Shown piece by piece: positions 1-5,236 of a stretch of 5,236 bases of DNA; positions within the stretch are counted from its first letter, which is position 1, and each line of letters opens with the position of its first letter. The DNA comes from Ilumatobacteraceae bacterium (GTDB taxonomy: Bacteria; Actinomycetota; Acidimicrobiia; Acidimicrobiales; Ilumatobacteraceae): the NCBI GenBank assembly GCA_023263465.1, contig JALQWV010000035.1, positions 1 through 5,236 on the forward strand, read 5' to 3'. Made by a program: the position numbers and the translations under genes. The notes under the pieces were generated by a model. That model was given only the letters and a program-made list of their open reading frames with translations. It was not told the DNA's origin and did not search any database.

Positions 1-585
1 GATGGTCCGCGACTCAGGCGAGTGATTTGTAGTCGATTACCTGAGGCTAAACAACGAGCGGTGCTGCGCACGTGGGATCTCGCAATTGCAAAAACTGGTG
101 GATATCTGTATTCACGTGCGCTGCTTGCATTGGTCTCTGCGTTTTTTCATTGGATTGCGTTCCAAGCAATTGGAACGCCAGCACCGATCGCTATGGCGCT
201 GTGGGTTGGAATCGTGTCGCAGTTTTTGCCTGTTGTAGGAACGTATCTTGCAGGCGTCTTGCCATTGCTACTCACATTCTTCGACTCACCGATTAAGGCC
301 TTGCTTGTAGTTGTGTTTGTATTGGTGTACCAACAGCTCGAGAACTATCTCATCTCGCCCAGAATTACTGCGCGAACATTGCACGTGCATGCTGCAGTTG
401 CATTCGGTTCGGCAATTGTTGGTGGTGCAATACTCGGGCCAGTTGGTGCAGTTCTGGCGCTTCCGGCAGCCGCAATGGCTCAAGCGCTTATTGGTAGTTG
501 GGGTCCGCGACACGACGTCATTGATGATGATCTAGTTCGCATGCCAGCTCCGAGAGCGAAAAGGGACCGGGGTAAATCCCTCTAA
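1..585 (+). CDS. AI-2E family (PerM/TqsA-like) membrane transporter, 5' partial
   Basis: This is the C-terminal 194 residues of a polytopic inner-membrane protein of the AI-2E transporter family. The frame is open from base 1, so the real start lies upstream of the window; the GTG at 22 is internal. Visible family marks are a hydrophobic segment near residues 40-57, the stretch SQFLPVVGTYLAG at 73-85, a membrane segment at about 98-110, the highly typical YQQLENYLISPRI at 110-122, and a final hydrophobic glycine- and alanine-rich segment at about 131-164. A charged, basic cytoplasmic-type tail (about 166-194) follows. Characterised members include the E. coli autoinducer-2 exporter TqsA, and some homologues act as Na+/H+ antiporters, so the substrate cannot be assigned here. 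The stop lies 4 bp from the stop of the convergent receiver gene. Family assignment is firm; function is open. Confidence 0.9.
   Translation, partial: DGPRLRRVICSRLPEAKQRAVLRTWDLAIAKTGGYLYSRALLALVSAFFHWIAFQAIGTPAPIAMALWVGIVSQFLPVVGTYLAGVLPLLLTFFDSPIKALLVVVFVLVYQQLENYLISPRITARTLHVHAAVAFGSAIVGGAILGPVGAVLALPAAAMAQALIGSWGPRHDVIDDDLVRMPAPRAKRDRGKSL
559..581 (-). terminator. Possible weak intrinsic terminator for the receiver gene
   Basis: Just past the receiver stop, read on the minus strand, a 5-bp stem (AGGGA at 581-577 pairing with TCCCT at 566-562) encloses a 10-base loop and is followed by three further T residues (561-559). It lies inside the 3' end of the convergent AI-2E gene. The stem is short, the loop is large and the T-run is brief, so this is a weak candidate and may be chance. 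Confidence 0.2.
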
Positions 586-589
586 AAAT

Positions 590-1003
590 TTAGCGTGAAG
601 CCGAGGACGCACCTGCAGTAGTGCCTTCGTGCCAGGAGTCCCCAGCAGTAAGAGCACGAATTGCGCGCTGAATGCGCAGTGCATCAAGTGGCTTCACGAG
701 CCAACCTTCAGCGCCACTGCGTTTTGCCAAATGCACATCTGCATCTCGATCGAGCAACATCAAAACAGGGATGTGTGGAATGCGGTGATCGCTGTGATCG
801 AGACGCAAATTCATGGTGACGGCCATGCCACCCATAGTTCCAAATTGCAGATCGAGAATTGCAACATCCGGAGTGCGTGTTTTGATTGCTTCTGGAACGT
901 CGCGACCGTTACTGCAAACAGTGAAGGAATTCTCGGGAGAACTGAGGGCTGCAAGTACTTCATCAAGTACCCATTGGGCGTCGGTTCCAACTAAAATATG
1001 CAC
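590..1003 (-). CDS. Stand-alone response-regulator receiver domain protein
   Basis: This encodes a 137-residue cytoplasmic protein made of one CheY-like receiver domain and a short Ser/Ala/Gly-rich tail, with no DNA-binding or enzymatic output domain. From the GTG start, strand beta-1 is residues 2-5. The presumed phospho-acceptor is D51 (in ILDLQ), with GTMGG just after it, and the conserved lysine is K104 in LVKPLD. Two usual features are altered: the acidic pair is T7-D8 instead of two acids, and the Thr/Ser after beta-4 is leucine (L84 in VLMLLD). Phosphorylation may still occur, since D8 can hold Mg2+, but signalling is probably atypical. I chose GTG 1003 because the receiver fold begins there and a -10-like box sits 6 bases upstream. 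The only other in-frame start (ATG at 1081) would add 26 unfold-like residues and run into the divergent NfeD gene. No histidine kinase is in the window. Confidence 0.85.
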   Translation of the reverse strand: MHILVGTDAQWVLDEVLAALSSPENSFTVCSNGRDVPEAIKTRTPDVAILDLQFGTMGGMAVTMNLRLDHSDHRIPHIPVLMLLDRDADVHLAKRSGAEGWLVKPLDALRIQRAIRALTAGDSWHEGTTAGASSASR

Positions 1004-1009
1004 GTCTTG

Positions 1010-1015
1010 AGCATA
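1010..1015 (-). promoter_or_regulatory. -10-like box of a leaderless receiver transcript
   Basis: Read on the minus strand, TATGCT (a TAnnnT match) is followed by exactly six bases, CAAGAC, and then the GTG start codon at 1003. That places the expected transcription start on or next to the first base of the start codon, the layout of leaderless genes, which are common in Actinobacteria. No Shine-Dalgarno sequence precedes this GTG, which agrees. I see no convincing -35 box at 16-18 bases upstream. The assignment is inference from spacing. Confidence 0.45.
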
Positions 1016-1065
1016 ACTCGGTAGGCATCGCGCGGATACCGTACAGGTGCAGTTCTGCTCACCCC

Positions 1066-1070
1066 GGAGG
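1066..1070 (+). promoter_or_regulatory. Shine-Dalgarno site of the NfeD gene
   Basis: GGAGG is a near-perfect ribosome binding site. It ends 5 bases before GTG 1076 and 11 bases before ATG 1082. The spacing favours GTG 1076 as the start, although the ATG would also give a good signal peptide two residues shorter. Confidence 0.75.
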
Positions 1071-1075
1071 TTTTC

Positions 1076-2422
1076 GTGCATATGTTCTCGCGTGTTTCAC
1101 GGCTTGCAATCGCCGCTTTGGCACTTGGTGCGGTGCTGTTTTCATTCAATGGAAATGCAGCAGCCGAATCTGCTGAAGACTTGGCTCCCGTCGACATTGT
1201 TGCTGTGAGCGGTCTTATTGACAATGTTGTTGTTGCCGAGATTGAGAACGCACTTGTTCGGTCGCAGGAAAATGGCGCGCAAGCGATGGTGTTGCAGGTG
1301 AACTCTCGTGGAGCGGTGGTGTCAGCAGACAAAATGGCTGAACTACTGACAAAAATTTCAGAAGCCGATATTCCAGTCGCCGTTTGGGTCGGTCCTACAG
1401 GTGCGCGTGCATTTGGATTGTCGGCACAGTTATTGGCTGTTGCCGATGTTCGAGCGATGGCACCCGGTGCACGAATTGGATACACGGGCCAAGCATTGAA
1501 GGTGAATGGGAAAGAAGTTTCATTCGGAACAATTGGTGCCGTGCTTCGTACATCAACAATCGGTTTCACGGAGGCACGCAAAGAAGGCGTTTTGAATTAT
1601 GCGGGAGACGACCAAGGCGTTCCAGTAGTTCGGAACATGTTGCTCGCACTTGATGGTATACAAGTTGGTAACACGGAATTGAACACCGTCGTCGAAAAAG
1701 TAGACAGCAGCGGACAAATCGTTCGCGATGCAACTGCCGCGCGTTTCTTTAAATTGGAGCTCACGGGTCAATTGATGCACACGGTTGCAAGTCCACCAGT
1801 TGCGTACTTACTGTTTGCCATTGGACTGGCCTTGTTGGTGTTTGAGTTTTTCACGGCTGGAATTGGAATTGCCGGAGTAGTCGGTGCAATTTGCTCGCTG
1901 CTTGGAACGTATGGTCTTGCATCATTGCCGGTGCGTGGATGGGCAGTTGCACTCATCATTCTTTCGTTACTCGCCTTCGCAGTCGATGTTCAAGTGGGAG
2001 TGCCACGATTTTGGACCGGTGTAGGTCTCGTCATGTTTGTGGTTGCGTCATTTGCCCTCTACCGACCAATTGATGGCAGCAACATGCGCATGTCCTGGAT
2101 CACACTGGTTTCTGGAATTGCAATGATGGCACTTGCATTTATCGTGGGAATGCCAAGCATGGTGCGCACTCGGTTTGCGACTCCAACGATTGGTCGTGAG
2201 TGGCTAATTGGCACCGAAGGAATTGCGGTAAGTGATGTGAACCCTGAAGGCATTGTCAACGTTCATGATGCGCAGTGGCGTGCACGAACCAACCGTTCAA
2301 CGCCAATTACTTCTGGCTCTTCTTTTCGCGTCGCTGCAATTGATGGCGTGACGCTGGAAATTGAACCGCTGGAAGGCGCTGCACGCGACTATCGCGAGAA
2401 GCGTTCAGGCACGAGTGAGTAA
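1076..2422 (+). CDS. Long NfeD-family membrane protein with ClpP-like domain
   Basis: This 448-residue protein has the full architecture of the long NfeD class. Residues 1-30 are a signal peptide or N-terminal anchor ending in NAAAES. A ClpP-like domain follows at about 39-230, then about five membrane segments (roughly 241-259, 263-283, 289-307, 313-329, 340-358), and a C-terminal soluble NfeD OB-fold domain at about 373-433, marked by LIGTEGIAVSDVNPEG and IDGVTLEIEPL. Characterised archaeal relatives such as PH1510 are membrane serine proteases that cut stomatin. Here the protease signature is degraded: GPTGARAFGLSAQ at 106-118 has glycine (G114) where SGARAASAG-type enzymes carry the catalytic serine, though S116 is near, and the usual DTPGG loop reads NSRGA (76-80). 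It may be a non-proteolytic scaffold in envelope maintenance. No stomatin/SPFH gene follows; the EamA gene overlaps its end by 8 bp. The family is firm; activity is doubtful. Confidence 0.88.
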   Translation: MHMFSRVSRLAIAALALGAVLFSFNGNAAAESAEDLAPVDIVAVSGLIDNVVVAEIENALVRSQENGAQAMVLQVNSRGAVVSADKMAELLTKISEADIPVAVWVGPTGARAFGLSAQLLAVADVRAMAPGARIGYTGQALKVNGKEVSFGTIGAVLRTSTIGFTEARKEGVLNYAGDDQGVPVVRNMLLALDGIQVGNTELNTVVEKVDSSGQIVRDATAARFFKLELTGQLMHTVASPPVAYLLFAIGLALLVFEFFTAGIGIAGVVGAICSLLGTYGLASLPVRGWAVALIILSLLAFAVDVQVGVPRFWTGVGLVMFVVASFALYRPIDGSNMRMSWITLVSGIAMMALAFIVGMPSMVRTRFATPTIGREWLIGTEGIAVSDVNPEGIVNVHDAQWRARTNRSTPITSGSSFRVAAIDGVTLEIEPLEGAARDYREKRSGTSE

Positions 2423-3344
2423 CGAGGCAATCCAGCGTCGCGAGGCATCGGAGACAGCCCCTTTACAGCCACTTGATTGGTTGTTACTCGTCGTTCCAGG
2501 GGTGATCTGGGGCTCATCTTTTTATTTCATTGATGTTGGGTTGGATTCCTTTGCACCAGGCCTGATTACCCCAATGCGTGTGTTGTTTGGTTGCATCACG
2601 CTGAGCATGATTCCAAAAGCTCGGCAACCAGTTCCACATGCCGCTTGGCCAAACATCATCGTGTTGTCTTTAGTCTGGTTGGTGATACCGCTCACCGTGT
2701 TTCCATTTGCTGAACAACATGTATCTAGCAGCGTGACAGGAATGCTGAATGGTGGAACGCCATTGTTCGTTGCTGTTGTGGCTTCGGTTATTGCGCGCCG
2801 ATTACCTCCACGAGGTCAAGTGCTGGGGCTTGCGATCGGATTTGGAGGAGTAGTGCTTATCGCATTGCCATCCATTCGCGAAAGTTCTTCCAGCATGTTT
2901 GGTGTTGTTCTCATTTTGATCGCGCTTGTCATGTATGGATTCGCGTTGAACGTAGCCTCACCCTTGCAGCAACAATACGGTTCACTTCCGGTTTTGTTGC
3001 GAGCAGAAATCGTCGCGGTATTTCTTCTTGCACCGCTTGGTATTTATTCGCTTATCAACAACGATCGACCATTTTCTTGGGGTCCATTTGCTGCGATTCT
3101 CGCATTAGGCGTGTTAGGCACAGCCATTGCGCACTTTGCAATGGTGACATTGTCGGGTCGTATTGGTTCAACCCGCGCTGCAGGAAGTTTGTATTTGATG
3201 CCAGCAGTTTCTCTTGCGGTGGGCGTGTTTATCAATAATGAATCCGTTGCACCACTGGCAATTGTTGGAAGTGTTATTGCAGTAGTCGGCGCGTACGTGT
3301 TAGGTCGAAGTAAACGAGTAGTGGTCACGGCCAAGCAATCATGA
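2415..3344 (+). CDS. EamA/DMT-superfamily transporter
   Basis: This 309-residue inner-membrane permease has the ten-helix, two-repeat EamA layout. Helices lie at about 21-40, 48-65, 80-97, 105-127, 135-153, 161-181, 192-213, 222-245, 255-273 and 279-297. The first repeat opens with the typical WGSSF (32-36) and has the family-like MLNGGTPLF (110-118) in helix 4; the second has SLYLMPAVSL (258-267) in helix 9. A short basic tail (RSKR) ends the protein on the cytoplasmic side. Family members export amino acids, metabolites or drugs, and the substrate cannot be read from sequence. I chose GTG 2415 because it overlaps the NfeD stop by 8 bases (GTGAGTAA), has a weak AGG five bases upstream and leaves a short N-terminal tail. 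The frame stays open to a TTG at 2361, but that would overlap NfeD by 62 bases. Translation is probably coupled to NfeD. Confidence 0.88.
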   Translation: MSNEAIQRREASETAPLQPLDWLLLVVPGVIWGSSFYFIDVGLDSFAPGLITPMRVLFGCITLSMIPKARQPVPHAAWPNIIVLSLVWLVIPLTVFPFAEQHVSSSVTGMLNGGTPLFVAVVASVIARRLPPRGQVLGLAIGFGGVVLIALPSIRESSSSMFGVVLILIALVMYGFALNVASPLQQQYGSLPVLLRAEIVAVFLLAPLGIYSLINNDRPFSWGPFAAILALGVLGTAIAHFAMVTLSGRIGSTRAAGSLYLMPAVSLAVGVFINNESVAPLAIVGSVIAVVGAYVLGRSKRVVVTAKQS

Positions 3345-4165
3345 CGACAGCCGACTTTGATCCAGTGATGGTGCCAATTAGGCCAGCGGCGACGGTGATG
3401 TTGCTGCGTGATCACCCCTTGAATGGCGTTGAAGTGTTTATGTTGCAGCGCACGTTGAACGCGGCATTTGCAAAAGGTATGTATGTATTTCCTGGTGGTC
3501 GTGTAGATGCCAACGACGCAGAGTCCACGCTTGAAGCACATTGTGATGGAATGACGGATGAAGAAGCAAGTGCTCTCCTTGGAATTCCACAAGGCGGCCT
3601 TTCCTATTGGGTAGCCGTAATTCGCGAATGTTTTGAAGAGGCAGGAGTATTGCTTGCCCGTCCTGCGGATGGACGGGAATTGATTCGCTTTGAAGACGAA
3701 GACGTGATTGATCGATTCTCGAAGGCTCGCCATCAAGTGCACGAAGGAAACATCTCCATGATGCAGTTATGTGATGACGAGAATCTACGCCTCATCACCG
3801 ACAACATTCATTATGTAAGTCACTGGATAACCCCACTTGGCGAGGCACGTCGTTTCGATACCCGATTTTTTGTAGCAAGGGCACCAGAAGGGCAGGATCC
3901 ATTGCATGATGACAGTGAAACCATTGCCAGTTTGTGGGTTTCGCCGGCAGATGCATTGGCGCGTCAGCGCTCTGGTGACTTGGCCATGATGCCACCAACT
4001 ATTCGTAATTTGGAGTTTTTGCTACCGCATGCATCCACTGATGATGCACTTGTTGCAGCAAAAAAAATCGGTACGCCGACGACGATCATTCCTCAACTCA
4101 AAGTTGATGCTGAAGGACGAGTGGTGGGCATTGCATTACCCGGAGACACGGACTACAAAAACTAA
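3341..4165 (+). CDS. NUDT19-like Nudix hydrolase
   Basis: This 274-residue cytoplasmic enzyme belongs to the Nudix superfamily, which cleaves nucleoside-diphosphate-X bonds with metal bound by the Nudix box. The layout matches the NUDT19 / acyl-CoA diphosphatase-like branch: FMLQRT (33-38), MYVFPGGRVDANDA (47-60), then a long insertion before the catalytic helix IRECFEEAGVLLA (94-106) with E96, E99 and E100 all present, then HWITP (161-165) and RRFDTRFFVA (170-179). The insertion inside the Nudix box is typical of this branch. Mammalian NUDT19 hydrolyses CoA and acyl-CoA; whether this bacterial protein does so is inference. The ATG overlaps the EamA stop (ATGA), a classic coupling signal, and no strong Shine-Dalgarno precedes it. 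Its stop overlaps that of the convergent Mrp gene by 4 bp. Confidence 0.9.
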   Translation: MTTADFDPVMVPIRPAATVMLLRDHPLNGVEVFMLQRTLNAAFAKGMYVFPGGRVDANDAESTLEAHCDGMTDEEASALLGIPQGGLSYWVAVIRECFEEAGVLLARPADGRELIRFEDEDVIDRFSKARHQVHEGNISMMQLCDDENLRLITDNIHYVSHWITPLGEARRFDTRFFVARAPEGQDPLHDDSETIASLWVSPADALARQRSGDLAMMPPTIRNLEFLLPHASTDDALVAAKKIGTPTTIIPQLKVDAEGRVVGIALPGDTDYKN

Positions 4166-5236
4166 CGACGTTGAGAAACGGAAACTTGCACGACTTCTTC
4201 GCTGCGCGCTGAACAACCCACCATGTCTTGCCTGGATTCGGTTTCGCTAATAATGCGTTGGGCAATCGCAGCAAACGCCTCTGCGGCCACACCAGCCTTG
4301 CTGAGCACGATCGGTTCACCCGTGTCGCTTCCGTTCGCAACCGCGGCTTCAATCGGAATGTTTCCAAGTAACGGTGAGCCAATTTCGGCCGCCAACGCTT
4401 GACCACCACCATTTCCGAAGAGTTCGTATGTGTTCCCATGATCGCAGGTAAAGGAACTCATGTTTTCTATGACTCCGGCAACACGCAAGAAACTGCGTCG
4501 CGCCATATCTGCTGCACGGATGGCAACTTTCTGTGCCGACACTGCAGGGGTGGTGACAATGATCAGGTCTGTTCGTGGCAACATGCGCGCTAGTCCCATT
4601 TGCACGTCACCTGTTCCTGGCGGCATATCAATAAGTAGGTAGTCAAGTTCGCCCCAATGAACGTCGTTCAAGAATTGTTCAACGGCTTTTGTCAACATGA
4701 GTCCACGCCACATCAACGCGGTGCCTTCGTCTTCAACCAACATTCCTGTTGACACCACCTTCAGCAAACCATTTCCAACTTTGCGCTCATTAGGAATAAT
4801 TCGAGGCTTATCGCTTCCTTCAACTTTTTGCGCTTCAAGTCGGTCTGGCATGTTTAACATTCGAGGAATTGAAAAACCCCAAATGTCTGCATCGAGCACA
4901 CCCACAATGTTTCCTTGTTCAGCAATTGCGGCAGCGAGGTTCACGGTGACCGAGCTTTTCCCAACCCCGCCCTTGCCACTGGCAATGGCAAGCACGCGAG
5001 CATTGATAGGAATTTGAGTATCGCTCGCTTGCTCCTTTGCGTTCCAACGCGCACGAGTCATTACCGCAGATCGTTCGTCGGCAGTCATCTCGCCCCAGTC
5101 GATGGTCACTTTGGTAACACCCGGATGCACCAACACGCGCGATTCAATGTCGTTCTTAATCTGTACCCGCAGTGGACAACCCTTGATGGTGAGCTTCATG
5201 GCAATAGAGACCAAGCCTTCAGCGCTTACCGTTACC
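4162..5236 (-). CDS. Mrp/NBP35-type Fe-S cluster carrier ATPase, 5' partial
   Basis: This is a cytoplasmic P-loop ATPase of the Mrp/ApbC/NBP35 family, which carries or inserts Fe-S clusters. The frame stays open to the right edge (VTVSAEG is read before the TTG at 5214), so the start is outside the window and the N-terminal MIP18/DUF59-like domain is only partly seen. Numbering from that TTG as residue 1: the MIP18-like part with KGCPL at 11-15, the deviant Walker A GKGGVGKSS at 80-88 with signature K81 and P-loop K86, DADIWGFSIPRML at 108-120, DMPPGTGD at 196-203, TTPAVSAQKVA at 221-231, and ENMSSFTC at 250-257. The usual cluster-binding CxxC is incomplete: C257 is present but the second position is G260. 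After the conserved end (about 322) there is a roughly 28-residue hydrophilic tail with one cysteine, C334. Family assignment is very secure. Confidence 0.93.
   Translation of the reverse strand, partial: VTVSAEGLVSIAMKLTIKGCPLRVQIKNDIESRVLVHPGVTKVTIDWGEMTADERSAVMTRARWNAKEQASDTQIPINARVLAIASGKGGVGKSSVTVNLAAAIAEQGNIVGVLDADIWGFSIPRMLNMPDRLEAQKVEGSDKPRIIPNERKVGNGLLKVVSTGMLVEDEGTALMWRGLMLTKAVEQFLNDVHWGELDYLLIDMPPGTGDVQMGLARMLPRTDLIIVTTPAVSAQKVAIRAADMARRSFLRVAGVIENMSSFTCDHGNTYELFGNGGGQALAAEIGSPLLGNIPIEAAVANGSDTGEPIVLSKAGVAAEAFAAIAQRIISETESRQDMVGCSARSEEVVQVSVSQRR

Larger units (their letters stand above)
1004..1075. promoter_or_regulatory. Divergent intergenic region between receiver and NfeD operon
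   Basis: These 72 bases are the only real non-coding stretch in the window and must carry the promoters of both the receiver gene (-) and the NfeD-EamA-Nudix cluster (+). For the minus side there is the TATGCT box noted separately. For the plus side only a poor TAnnnT match (TACCGT, 1037-1042) is visible, with no matching -35. TTGAGC at 1007-1012 resembles a -35 but lies too far from it. No clear operator palindrome was found. Confidence 0.4.

Noticed and set aside
22..24. GTG as the start of the AI-2E protein.
   Set aside because: The frame is open from base 1 and the family is usually well over 300 residues with more membrane segments upstream, so the gene is cut by the window edge.
1004..1081. 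N-terminal extension of the receiver from the ATG at 1081 (minus).
   Set aside because: It would add 26 cysteine-containing residues that do not resemble a receiver start, cover the NfeD ribosome binding site and start codon, and ignore the well-spaced -10 box before GTG 1003.
991..1581. A 196-codon open frame on the minus strand across the NfeD 5' half.
   Set aside because: It opposes the signal peptide and ClpP-like domain of NfeD and crosses the receiver start region. It is Ser/Thr/Ala-rich with no motif, consistent with a shadow frame.
3044..3742. A 232-codon open frame on the minus strand.
   Set aside because: It lies opposite the EamA end and the first half of the Nudix gene, both clearly coding. 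Its translation has no recognisable domain and a composition typical of an antisense shadow.
4150..4175. AAC-GAC-GTT mini-palindrome and a T5 run (minus) at the Nudix/Mrp junction as a bidirectional terminator.
   Set aside because: The stem is only 3 bp and lacks GC strength, so it is not credible as an intrinsic terminator.
83..4928. The palindrome CAATTG occurs nine times (starting at 83, 167, 413, 1530, 1769, 2067, 2337, 3259 and 4923), more than about one expected by chance.
   Set aside because: Eight of the nine fall in the same codon phase, as xCA-ATT-Gxx, mostly Ala-Ile followed by Gly, Val, Ala or Asp in hydrophobic segments. Codon preference and membrane protein composition explain it better than a binding site or uptake motif.
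5212..5214. TTG (or the ATG at 5199 to 5197) as the start of Mrp.
   Set aside because: The frame continues to the window edge and the residues before it (VTVSAEG) match the expected MIP18-like strand before KLTIKGCPL, so the true start is outside.

Overview
The window holds six protein genes packed almost end to end. Two of them are cut by the window edges. No tRNA, rRNA, mobile element, repeat array or CRISPR is visible. Base composition looks close to even. GTG starts, a likely leaderless GTG gene, and the style of several proteins (a single-domain receiver, a long NfeD protein, a NUDT19-like Nudix enzyme, an Mrp protein with an N-terminal MIP18-like domain) fit an actinobacterium. My best guess is a moderate-GC member of the Acidimicrobiia, such as a freshwater or marine Ilumatobacter relative. 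That placement rests on remembered family resemblance, not on a search, and is tentative.

Layout, left to right. Bases 1-585 (+) carry the C-terminal part of an AI-2E/PerM-family membrane protein. Four bases later a convergent gene ends: a stand-alone response-regulator receiver (1003 to 590, -). A 72-bp divergent intergenic region (1004-1075) separates it from a three-gene + strand cluster: a long NfeD-type membrane protein with a ClpP-like domain (1076-2422), an EamA/DMT transporter (2415-3344) and a NUDT19-like Nudix hydrolase (3341-4165). Each downstream gene overlaps the one before it by a few bases, so the three are probably one translationally coupled operon. The Nudix stop overlaps tail to tail with the stop of an Mrp/NBP35-type Fe-S carrier ATPase (-), whose start lies past the right edge.

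How the genes may work together. The operon joins an envelope quality-control type protein, a small-molecule exporter or permease and a nucleotide or CoA-ester hydrolase. The pathway link between them is not evident from sequence. Proteins of the NfeD class are normally paired with a stomatin/SPFH gene; none follows here. The divergent receiver could share control with the operon through the 72-bp spacer, but nothing visible proves it.

The window is mostly ordinary housekeeping or accessory membrane biology, and I see no clear new system. The points most worth a second look are key-residue changes in three proteins: the NfeD protease-like domain lacks the expected catalytic serine, the receiver lacks the conserved Thr/Ser and half of the acidic pair, and Mrp lacks one cysteine of its cluster-binding CxxC. 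The leaderless start of the receiver gene and the very tight gene packing are also notable.
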